DNA of 12,253 nt, taken from the NCBI GenBank assembly GCA_958448395.1, contig CAUDDP010000061.1:1-12253 (forward strand), in the 5' to 3' direction. Both the position numbers and the translations under genes were made by a program. Positions within the stretch are counted from its first letter, which is position 1; every line of letters starts with the position of its first letter. The stretch comes from an uncultured Oscillospiraceae bacterium. GTDB taxonomy: Bacteria > Bacillota > Clostridia > Oscillospirales > Ruminococcaceae. Positions 1 through 6,089 of this stretch are shown here, one piece after another. The notes below the pieces were generated by a model. That model was not told the origin of the DNA, ran no database searches, and saw only the letters and a program-made list of their open reading frames with translations.

Positions 1-81
1 CTCCTCGCCCTGGACCTCGGCAGCATTTTCGAGAAATTGCTGCACCAAAAAGCTTCTATGATGATGTAAAATTGCTTAAGT

Positions 82-170
82 GGATGACATTGCCCACACT
101 GTGGGGAATCACCCTCCGCCAAGCTGCATCAGCTTGACCATAGTCGCCATTCGGCGGAGCAATTCATTCC
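82..170. other. nested inverted repeats that fold as a three-way junction; possible structured RNA or dispersed palindromic element
   Basis: No gene is supported between 70 and 207, but the stretch is highly palindromic. Read on the plus strand, ATTG at 89-92 pairs with CAAT at 160-163, with a further GGA/TCC pairing at 82-84 and 168-170. Inside this lie CCCAC/GTGGG (93-97 and 101-105) and CTCCGCC/GGCGGAG (114-120 and 153-159). The latter encloses AAGCTG/CAGCTT (121-126 and 130-135). Helices abut without gaps at 92/93, 120/121 and 159/160. The complement folds equally well, so the strand is unknown. It lies just 3' of the dockerin gene on the minus strand, but it has no U-tract, so it is not a standard terminator. 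I do not recognise a known riboswitch class. Confidence 0.4.
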
Positions 171-207
171 ATCATTTTAAAATGGATTTCCGTGTTTCTT
201 GCATCCG

Positions 208-996
208 CTAACTTTTCCAATCCGGCGACAATCCAGCGGATTGCCTTGCATAGTACGTCAAAATAGAAACGGCATCTTCCACCGAAATTATGCCATTTCC
301 ATCTACATCCCCATTTTGGATACAAGAAAATTCTGTCTCTTTATCCGGCTGCAAACCAGCAGACTGTCTGGCATAATAAGTCAATACCAACACAGCATCT
401 TCCACAGAAATGACAGAATCGCTGTTGACATCACCAAGTATTTCTTTGTCCGAATGATCAGTTGTTTCAGTGGTAATCTGCTGCACAGTAAGAGAAATGC
501 CCGCATCTGCAACCGTTCCATTTTCTGCATACTGATAGAGGTTGATATTAGTTGCCAACAACAGGCAGTCAATGGTACTGACAGCATGTGGCAAGATAGT
601 TTGCACATTGTATGTACCATCTCTCGTGACGTGCACCGTTCCGGCAACAGCGGTATCAGAAGGATGATTCCAAAATGTAAGATCTCCAGCTGTTCCAAGC
701 AGAGAAACGGTATAAGGAGCAGTCAATTTTCCAAGCCCCGAAATAGTAAAAGTAACGGAAAGAAAACCAGAACATGCGACATCCTGCGGCACATCCTCAC
801 AACTGCCATTCCAGACATTCCGCAGATTCAGCCGCAGATATTTACCATCTGTGGTCAAGCTGTCTGCAGAGGGCGTGTAGGGAATCACAGTAACGGCTGC
901 GGAGACAGGAAAAGCGGTTTGCAGAGAAAGAAAGGAAAAACAACAAAGCATAATGGATAACAAAATAAAAACCGCCTTTTGTCGCAATTTTCTCAT
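208..996 (-). CDS. secreted beta-rich protein with C-terminal type I dockerin
   Basis: This 262-residue protein is predicted to be exported and tethered to a cohesin on a cellulosome-like scaffold. Residues 1 to about 34 form a signal peptide: basic MRKLRQK, a hydrophobic core, then a VSAA cleavage region. Residues 35 to about 180 form one beta-rich module with LRLNLRNVWNG, VTFTISGLG and DGTYNV segments. From memory, similar modules accompany ruminococcal cellulases, so carbohydrate binding is plausible but unproven. The dockerin spans about 187-262. Its two calcium loops, GDVNSDSVISVED and GDVDGNGIISVED, are each followed by a TYYARQSAGL helix. There is no catalytic domain. The ATG at 996 is fixed by AGGAGG at 1003-1008, six bases upstream. 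The gene has its own promoter, with a predicted leader of only about 15 nt. Dockerin assignment is very secure; function of the N-terminal module is not. Confidence 0.9.
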   Translation of the reverse strand: MRKLRQKAVFILLSIMLCCFSFLSLQTAFPVSAAVTVIPYTPSADSLTTDGKYLRLNLRNVWNGSCEDVPQDVACSGFLSVTFTISGLGKLTAPYTVSLLGTAGDLTFWNHPSDTAVAGTVHVTRDGTYNVQTILPHAVSTIDCLLLATNINLYQYAENGTVADAGISLTVQQITTETTDHSDKEILGDVNSDSVISVEDAVLVLTYYARQSAGLQPDKETEFSCIQNGDVDGNGIISVEDAVSILTYYARQSAGLSPDWKS

Positions 997-1016
997 AAGA
1001 ATCCTCCTTTTTTCTT

Positions 1017-1045
1017 ATTATACATTTTTTCGACCTTTCCGTCAA
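1017..1045 (-). promoter_or_regulatory. sigma-A promoter of the 208-996 dockerin gene
   Basis: On the minus strand, TTGACG (-35, 1040-1045) is separated by exactly 17 nt from TATAAT (-10, 1017-1022). The predicted start near 1010 leaves a leader of about 15 nt that is almost entirely the AGGAGG ribosome-binding site at 1003-1008. There is little room for leader-based control. Confidence 0.8.
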
Positions 1046-1073
1046 TCGTTTTTCATATATATGATAAATTTAT

Positions 1074-1119
1074 CAAAAATAAAGCTGCTTATTTGTACAT
1101 CTCATACAAACAAGCAGCT
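1074..1119 (-). terminator. intrinsic terminator of the LRR-dockerin gene, possibly bidirectional
   Basis: A 15-bp stem pairs 1083-1097 with 1105-1119 around a 7-nt loop. On the minus strand the one imperfect position is a G-U wobble, and the stem runs into a T-rich tract (complement of 1074-1083). On the plus strand that position is an A-C mismatch, though a T-run also follows at 1121-1125. It lies between the LRR gene stop (1265) and the promoter of the next dockerin gene (1045), so it separates the two transcription units. Confidence 0.75.
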
Positions 1120-1264
1120 GTTTTTATTACTTTCCTATCGTTTATTCCTGAACGGGCAGGGCATCCATTCAGAAAATTACAAACACATGGTTCCCATACA
1201 GAAGCCCCTCTCGTTGCATCCGTTTACAAATCAGATTGATGTATAATCATATGGTAGATTCCAC

Positions 1265-3013
1265 TCAAACTTCATCCCAGAACGGACACAAATTTGCAGA
1301 CTGTCTTGCATAGTAGGTCAAAATTGATACAGCATCCTCTACTGTAATCGCTCCATTCTGATCAATATCTCCCAGTCTGATATTTTCAAACAGGCTATCC
1401 GTCTCCGGCTGCATACCAGCAGATTTCTTCGCATAGTAATTCAGCACCAAAACAGCATCAGAAACAGAAACAACATCATCTCCGTTTACATCTCCAATGA
1501 GATCGGCAACGCCCAGCGAAACAAAATTTATGTTATAATCGTATGCAAAATCAGCCGCTCTGGAATTGCTATGTGCATGAATGGTCAGTTCACTCCAATG
1601 CCAAATATATCCGCTCAGTCTGCAATATGGATTTTCAACGACTAAATCCGTCAAGTTATCACAATCATAAATGGCATTTTCCTCTACAATCTTTACGCTC
1701 TCCGGCAGCGTGATGGAAGTCAAAGGATTGACAGAAAAAGCATACGCACCAATTGTCTTCACACCATCCGGTACCACATATTCTGTTCCTGCCTTTCCGC
1801 TTGGATAACAAATCAATATGGTTTGGTCTGCATTATATACTACATCATCTACCTGCACATAATTCGCATGATCCGGTGCGATTTCTATGTTCGCCAGCTT
1901 TTCACAAATCGCAAATGAAGAGCCTTCCATGGTCTGTACAGCTGCCGGAATGGAGATAGATTCCAGAGAAGAACAGCACATAAATGCTTTTGCTTCAATT
2001 GCAGTCAAGGTTTCCGGAAGTGTAATCGCAGGCAAGGCGGAACAATTATAAAAAGCACGTTCTCCAATGGTTTCTAGACCATCCGGAAGTGTTACGCTGG
2101 TCAATTCGGTACAGTCGGAAAATGTCCCTTTCTCAATTACTTTTATCCCATCTGGAATAACTACTTCCGTCATGCCTGTACAGCCGGAAAAAGCAGCTTC
2201 TCCAATGACCTGTACATTATTTGGGATCTGAATGTGCTTCAGCAATGCACAATCACTAAACGAATTTGCACCAATTTCTGTCACACCATCTGGAATCGTC
2301 ACTTCTGTCAATGCTGCACAACCGCTAAATGCATACTCTCCAATGGAAACAAGCGTACTGGGGAGGCTGATGGTCTGCAATGCCTCACAGTTCGAAAATG
2401 TATTGGCTGCCACCTCTGTAACGCCTTCCGGAACATCGAAAGCAGTGAAGGCAGTACTGTTGAACGCATATTCTCCGATAGAGGTGATTGTACTGGGAAG
2501 GTCAATGGTCTGTAACGCTTTACAGCCCTGAAATGTACCTCTCTCCAATGTTGTGATACCTTCTGGAATATTGACAGTTGTCAAGGCAGTACAGCCTATA
2601 AAAGCAGAACTACCAATACTGGTTACGCCATCCGGCAGCGTGACAGACTGCAAGGAAATGCAGTTACAAAATGCTGCATTTTTAATCGTCGTGACACCGC
2701 TTGGAAGCACAACGGATGTTACAATATCGTCTTTTTCAAAGGCATAGGAAGCAATGCTGGTAATCGGCAAACCGTTGATGGTATCCGGCAAAACCACATC
2801 CGTGGTAGTTGCTTTTGAAAATCCAGTCAGTTCAATCGTATTATCCGACATCACCTGATATTTTAAAACCAAGTCATCTGTGTGGTACAATTCTGCTGAT
2901 GCAGTGAGGGAAACCATAGGCAAGCTGTTCTGTAGCAGCCCTGTTGCACTGCCTCCAGCCAGACACGCAATTGCTGCCAAGGCAGCTACGATTCTTTTTG
3001 CCCCATTTTTCAT
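1265..3013 (-). CDS. secreted BspA-like leucine-rich-repeat protein with C-terminal dockerin
   Basis: This 582-residue exported protein is predicted to bind a cohesin scaffold and present a non-catalytic LRR surface for adhesion or partner binding. Residues 1 to about 40 are a signal peptide (MKNGAKR, alanine-rich core, TASA-E). From about 73 to 480 run roughly 15 LRR_5 (BspA/Treponema type) units of 23 residues with the pattern LPxGVTxIGxxAFxxCxxL. An irregular insert at about 430 reads like the usual BspA break. The LRR block ends in the typical AADFAYDYNINFVSL cap. The dockerin is at 506-582, with loops GDVNGDDVVSVSD and GDIDQNGAITVED. The ATG at 3013 is chosen over an in-frame ATG at 3049, because GGAGGA lies at 3021-3026 and the signal peptide begins cleanly there. 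It has its own promoter, a leader of about 140 nt and a downstream terminator. No enzyme domain is seen. Confidence 0.93.
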   Translation of the reverse strand: MKNGAKRIVAALAAIACLAGGSATGLLQNSLPMVSLTASAELYHTDDLVLKYQVMSDNTIELTGFSKATTTDVVLPDTINGLPITSIASYAFEKDDIVTSVVLPSGVTTIKNAAFCNCISLQSVTLPDGVTSIGSSAFIGCTALTTVNIPEGITTLERGTFQGCKALQTIDLPSTITSIGEYAFNSTAFTAFDVPEGVTEVAANTFSNCEALQTISLPSTLVSIGEYAFSGCAALTEVTIPDGVTEIGANSFSDCALLKHIQIPNNVQVIGEAAFSGCTGMTEVVIPDGIKVIEKGTFSDCTELTSVTLPDGLETIGERAFYNCSALPAITLPETLTAIEAKAFMCCSSLESISIPAAVQTMEGSSFAICEKLANIEIAPDHANYVQVDDVVYNADQTILICYPSGKAGTEYVVPDGVKTIGAYAFSVNPLTSITLPESVKIVEENAIYDCDNLTDLVVENPYCRLSGYIWHWSELTIHAHSNSRAADFAYDYNINFVSLGVADLIGDVNGDDVVSVSDAVLVLNYYAKKSAGMQPETDSLFENIRLGDIDQNGAITVEDAVSILTYYARQSANLCPFWDEV

Positions 3014-3020
3014 AATAGTA

Positions 3021-3026
3021 TCCTCC
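3021..3026 (-). promoter_or_regulatory. ribosome-binding site fixing the LRR-dockerin start at 3013
   Basis: GGAGGA on the minus strand lies 7 nt upstream of the ATG at 3011-3013. The alternative ATG at 3047-3049 has no comparable site and would add 12 charged residues before the signal peptide. Confidence 0.85.
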
Positions 3027-3158
3027 TTTTTATTTTCCTTATGCTGCAATGTGATACGTTTTTTGTATACAACAAAAAGAAAAAATTATTTTCTTACTGT
3101 CTTATGTATCCTTAACTTGTTTCGTCTTTATTGAATAAAGTTCTATTGAATTATTTTT

Positions 3159-3187
3159 ATTATATCACTATCATAAAATAATGTCAA
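3159..3187 (-). promoter_or_regulatory. perfect-consensus sigma-A promoter of the LRR-dockerin gene
   Basis: On the minus strand, TTGACA (3182-3187) is followed after exactly 17 nt by TATAAT (3159-3164), the full consensus. Predicted transcription start is near 3152, giving a leader of about 140 nt before the ATG at 3013. The leader contains a small AU-only dyad, CTTTATT/AATAAAG (3126-3140), but no riboswitch I recognise. Confidence 0.85.
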
Positions 3188-3379
3188 TCCCTTTCCCACA
3201 AAAAACGTAATTTTTTGTAAAAGAAAAGGTTTTGCCTGCATATTTTGTATCAACAGAACGTATTTTCTTGATATTTTGCATTTCATCCATTTTGAATATA
3301 CATATGGTAGAGGAATTGTCTGCGGCAACTCGCCGCCCACACAAATCCATTTTTGTACTTTCTCTCACCGATAGTGGTC

Positions 3380-3407
3380 TCATCGAACTCACATTCATCG
3401 AACGCAC
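3380..3407 (-). repeat. tandem pair of a 13-bp motif, also found at the right end of the window
   Basis: On the minus strand GTGCGTTCGATGA (3395-3407) and GTGAGTTCGATGA (3380-3392) repeat with a 15-bp period and one mismatch. The second copy is identical to plus-strand 12143-12155. At both places the motif lies beyond the 3' hairpin of the upstream gene and ahead of the next promoter. Role unknown; it may belong to a dispersed element. Confidence 0.5.
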
Positions 3408-3418
3408 GTTTATGGAAC

Positions 3419-3472
3419 AACAAGGGCTGCTGCACCCATTTCATCCTGTGCAACAGCCCTTGTTTTTGATTT
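3419..3472 (+). terminator. strong hairpin with a plus-strand U-tract, opposing the 3' end of htpG
   Basis: A 17-position stem pairs 3419-3435 with 3448-3464 around a 12-nt loop. Its one imperfect position is an A-C mismatch on the plus strand and a G-U wobble on the minus strand. T-rich sequence (3463-3467 and 3470-3474) follows on the plus strand only. Transcripts of htpG come from the minus strand, where the stem is followed by GTTCC, so it is an imperfect terminator for htpG. It could stabilise the htpG 3' end, terminate an unknown plus-strand transcript, or both. Confidence 0.55.
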
Positions 3473-3479
3473 TTATATT

Positions 3480-5369
3480 TTATTCTTCCATCAATTCGCA
3501 AATCAGATTAGAGAATGCCACTGGATCTGCAATCGGCATCCCTTCAATCAGCAATGCCTGATTGTACAGCAACTGGCTGTACTTACCCAACTTTTCCTCG
3601 TCCAAAGTCTGCAATTTCTGATAAATCGGATGTTCTGGATTCAGTTCCAGTACTGTTTGTGCCTGTACCGGCTGGTCAACGCCCGGCATCGCATTCAAGG
3701 TTTTTGCCATTTCCATGGATAAATCCCCTTCATTGCTCAGGCAAACCGGATGGGATTTCAGACGACCAGACAGCTTTACCTTGCCAACCTTGCCCTCCAG
3801 TGCCTTTTGCATTTTCTCCAGCATATCCTTGCTGGCAGTTTCCTTTTCTTCCAGAGCCTTCTTTTCCTCTTCACTCTCCAGATTCAGGTCATTTGCAGAA
3901 ACCGACTTGAATTCCTTTTCCTTGTACTTCATCAGCATTTTAATTGCAAATTCGTCCACATTGTCAGTAAAGTACAGGATTTCATAGCCCTTATCCTTGA
4001 CCAGTTCCGTCTGCGGCAGTGCTTCAATTCTGGCAATGCTCTCTCCACACGCATAGTAAATGCAGGTCTGTTCCTCTGGCATCCGGTCTACGTATTCTGC
4101 CAGACTGGTCAGCTTCTGATCCTTGGAAGATGGGAACAACAGCAAATCCTGTAACAGATCCTTATGCATACCATAATCAGAATAAACACCATATTTCAAC
4201 TGCAAGCCAAATGCCTGATAGAACTTCTCATACTGCTCCCGTTCATTCTTCATCATCCGGCTGAGTTCATTTTTAATGGTTCGCTCAATGCTCTTTGCAA
4301 TCAACCGCATTTGTGCATCATGCTGGAGCATTTCACGGGAAATGTTTAGGGAAACATCTTCGGAATCCACCAGACCCTTGACAAAGCTGAAGTAATCCGG
4401 CAACAGGTCTTCACAGCGTTCCATAATCAACACGCCGTTTGCATACAGCTGCAAACCTTTTTCATATTCCTTGGAATAGTAGTTGAATGGTGCTCGTTCC
4501 GGAATATACAGCAGAGCATCATAGGTCACCGTACCCTCATTGTGAATCAGTGCATGGTGCAGTGGATTGCTGTAGTCATTGAATTTATCCTTATAGAAGT
4601 TATTGTAATCGTCATCTGTCAGTTCACTCTTATTCTTCTTCCAGAGTGGTGTCATACTGTTCAGAGTAACCTTCTCAATATATTCCTCGTATTCGTCCGA
4701 ATCCTCTTTCTTTCTGGACTTCTTCATATCCATGCGAATCGGGAAACGAATATAATCACTGTAACGCTTGATAAGAGACTGAATCCGGTACTGATTCAGG
4801 TAGTCGCTGTACTTTTCTGCGCCTTCTTCCTTGTCCTCTTCATCCGGCAGAATTTCCAGTGTGATTTCTGTTCCGACCGTTTCCTTATCGCACTCATCAA
4901 TGGTATAACCATCTGTACCCTCAGACTGCCATACATATGCCTTATCTGCACCAAATGCCTTAGATTTTACTGTTACCCGGCTGGCTACCATAAAGGCAGA
5001 GTAGAAGCCAACACCAAACTGACCGATGATCTGATGATCATCTTCCATCTGATTTTCGCTCTTAAACTGCAAGGAACCACTGTTGGCAATGGTACCAAGG
5101 TGTTCCTCCAGTTCTTCCTTTGTCATACCGATACCGTTGTCCTTAATCGTCAAAGTACGTTCTGCCTCATCTGGAATGATGTCAATGGCAAAATCAGATT
5201 TTTTCATATCAATACTGTCGTCCGTCAAAGAACGGAAATACAGCTTATCGATGGCATCACTTGCATTGGAGATCAATTCCCGCAGGAAGATTTCCTTGTG
5301 CGTATAAATCGAATGAATCATTAAATCTAAGAGCCGCTTGGACTCTGCTTTAAACTGTTTCTGTTCCAT
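3480..5369 (-). CDS. htpG: molecular chaperone HtpG (bacterial Hsp90)
   Basis: HtpG is a homodimeric ATP-dependent cytosolic chaperone that remodels client proteins, usually with DnaK. This copy has 629 residues, matching the usual 620-630. The N-terminal GHKL ATPase domain shows RELISNASDAIDKL (E31, N35, D38), DNGIGM at 77-82 and GQFGVGFYSA at 116-125. The middle domain has NISREMLQ, carrying the ATP-contacting arginine. The C-terminal dimerisation region ends in ICELMEE; there is no MEEVD tail, as expected for bacteria. The ATG at 5369 gives the canonical KQFKAESKRLLDLM start. An in-frame ATG at 5423 lies inside the CIRCE operator, only about 14 nt from the predicted transcription start, and has no Shine-Dalgarno site. 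The site for 5369 is itself weak. It is transcribed alone from an HrcA-type promoter. Confidence 0.97.
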   Translation of the reverse strand: MEQKQFKAESKRLLDLMIHSIYTHKEIFLRELISNASDAIDKLYFRSLTDDSIDMKKSDFAIDIIPDEAERTLTIKDNGIGMTKEELEEHLGTIANSGSLQFKSENQMEDDHQIIGQFGVGFYSAFMVASRVTVKSKAFGADKAYVWQSEGTDGYTIDECDKETVGTEITLEILPDEEDKEEGAEKYSDYLNQYRIQSLIKRYSDYIRFPIRMDMKKSRKKEDSDEYEEYIEKVTLNSMTPLWKKNKSELTDDDYNNFYKDKFNDYSNPLHHALIHNEGTVTYDALLYIPERAPFNYYSKEYEKGLQLYANGVLIMERCEDLLPDYFSFVKGLVDSEDVSLNISREMLQHDAQMRLIAKSIERTIKNELSRMMKNEREQYEKFYQAFGLQLKYGVYSDYGMHKDLLQDLLLFPSSKDQKLTSLAEYVDRMPEEQTCIYYACGESIARIEALPQTELVKDKGYEILYFTDNVDEFAIKMLMKYKEKEFKSVSANDLNLESEEEKKALEEKETASKDMLEKMQKALEGKVGKVKLSGRLKSHPVCLSNEGDLSMEMAKTLNAMPGVDQPVQAQTVLELNPEHPIYQKLQTLDEEKLGKYSQLLYNQALLIEGMPIADPVAFSNLICELMEE

Positions 5370-5412
5370 ATACCAATCCCGACTGTGTTGCCGCAGCCGC
5401 TCCCTTCTAAAA

Positions 5413-5439
5413 TTAGCACTCATTCTGCAAGAGTGCTAA
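5413..5439 (-). promoter_or_regulatory. CIRCE operator (HrcA-binding site) for htpG
   Basis: TTAGCACTC (5413-5421), a 9-nt spacer and GAGTGCTAA (5431-5439) match the CIRCE consensus at every position. It begins at the predicted transcription start (about 5437) and lies in the leader, the usual location for HrcA repression. This indicates that htpG here belongs to the groE/dnaK heat-shock regulon. hrcA itself is not in the window. Confidence 0.95.
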
Positions 5440-5443
5440 CACT

Positions 5444-5471
5444 ATTATAGCACCCGTGCTAAATCCGTCAA
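5444..5471 (-). promoter_or_regulatory. sigma-A promoter of htpG with an embedded CIRCE-like dyad
   Basis: On the minus strand TTGACG (5466-5471) precedes TATAAT (5444-5449) by 16 nt. Between them lies TAGCAC-CC-GTGCTA (5448-5461), a dyad built from the same half-site core as CIRCE but with a 2-nt spacer; it overlaps the -10 box. CIRCE follows immediately downstream. Confidence 0.85.
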
Positions 5472-5519
5472 GGCGTTTTTTGGAATATTTACAGTTTGTT
5501 TACATTTAAATCGTAATTG

Positions 5520-6089
5520 CTAAAAATCAAAGCGATTCCACCTGAAAAAACGCTGACAGGATATCCTGTCCACAACAGCCGCATTGGCATTCAGCCATTT
5601 TAAGTAAGAATTCAATTTTTTTTGAATGCTGTGCATTATCATATTCTTTGAACGAGATTGCACAGAGAAATCCCCCTCCAGAAACAGAATAACAGAAAGG
5701 GCAATCTCTCCTTTTTTCAATTTTTGAAGTTTCTCCCAATACGGCACGAATTCCTCCGCATCGTGCTCTATCTTCTCATCATATGTAGCGGCACCTGCCA
5801 TACAGGCAATGGTATCCGCAGCTTTTTTCGCCACTTCGATATCAAAGGATTCCTCACCATTTTCTTTATAATGCGTATTAATCCGCCAAAGATTTTCTGT
5901 TTCGTACCCTTTGCAGTTTTTCACCTCAATCAGCATCAGTCGATCTTTTGTCAACACTACAAAATCGACACCCTTTGCTCCCGGCATTCTTTCTGAAAAA
6001 TATTTACGGTAAAATATCGTATCATCAAATTTGACTGCTGAAACCGCATCTGTAAATGCAAATTGCAAATTTCCCTCTGTCATAATCAT
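5520..6089 (-). CDS. small PD-(D/E)XK nuclease-like protein, partner of the AAA ATPase
   Basis: This 189-residue protein is not from a family I can name. It carries a good PD-(D/E)XK signature: GVDFVV (D42), then 12 residues, then MLIEVKN (E55, K57) on adjoining predicted strands, as in restriction-type and Holliday-junction nucleases. A helix at about 86-100 (VAKKAADTIACMAGA) and a later strand ALSVILFLEG fit the fold. The likely role is metal-dependent DNA or RNA cleavage, controlled by the upstream ATPase. The start is set by coupling: its ATG at 6089 overlaps the TGA of the ATPase gene (ATGA), with a GGGG Shine-Dalgarno-like stretch 8 nt before. There is no clear terminator before the htpG promoter. 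It could also be a binding-only relative of the fold, though all three key residues are present. Confidence 0.75.
   Translation of the reverse strand: MIMTEGNLQFAFTDAVSAVKFDDTIFYRKYFSERMPGAKGVDFVVLTKDRLMLIEVKNCKGYETENLWRINTHYKENGEESFDIEVAKKAADTIACMAGAATYDEKIEHDAEEFVPYWEKLQKLKKGEIALSVILFLEGDFSVQSRSKNMIMHSIQKKLNSYLKWLNANAAVVDRISCQRFFRWNRFDF

Larger units (their letters stand above)
3188..3479. other. intergenic region between htpG and the LRR-dockerin promoter
   Basis: No credible gene is seen; open frames here are short and run across the 3419-3464 hairpin or into htpG. Contents are the hairpin with a plus-strand U-tract, the paired 13-bp motif at 3380-3407, and about 190 bp of mostly AT-rich sequence. 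The arrangement could hold a plus-strand small RNA ending near 3472, or a dispersed non-coding repeat. Confidence 0.5.

Noticed and set aside
1..69. Possible gene ends at the left edge: a plus-strand frame stopping at TAA 67-69, and a minus-strand frame reading VQQFLENAAEV from a GTG or TTG at 43-48.
   Set aside because: Both strands are open over a short stretch and neither has a recognisable family or a clear start signal. The minus-strand reading looks more protein-like but cannot be supported from about 50 bases.
82..170. Known riboswitch (FMN or THF type) at the left intergenic structure.
   Set aside because: A short GGGTGATTCCCC stretch resembles part of the FMN core, but the remaining conserved elements are absent.
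199..960. 253-codon plus-strand frame opposite the first dockerin gene.
   Set aside because: The minus strand encodes a signal peptide and a complete dockerin with promoter and ribosome-binding site; the plus frame is a mirror of it.
1753..2750. CRISPR-like or satellite array in the LRR gene.
   Set aside because: The periodicity is explained by 69-bp and 138-bp LRR coding repeats, with no exact repeats and spacers.
4542..5324. 260-codon plus-strand open frame antisense to htpG.
   Set aside because: It lies wholly within a well-conserved htpG and lacks a family match or ribosome-binding site; it is a shadow of htpG codon usage.
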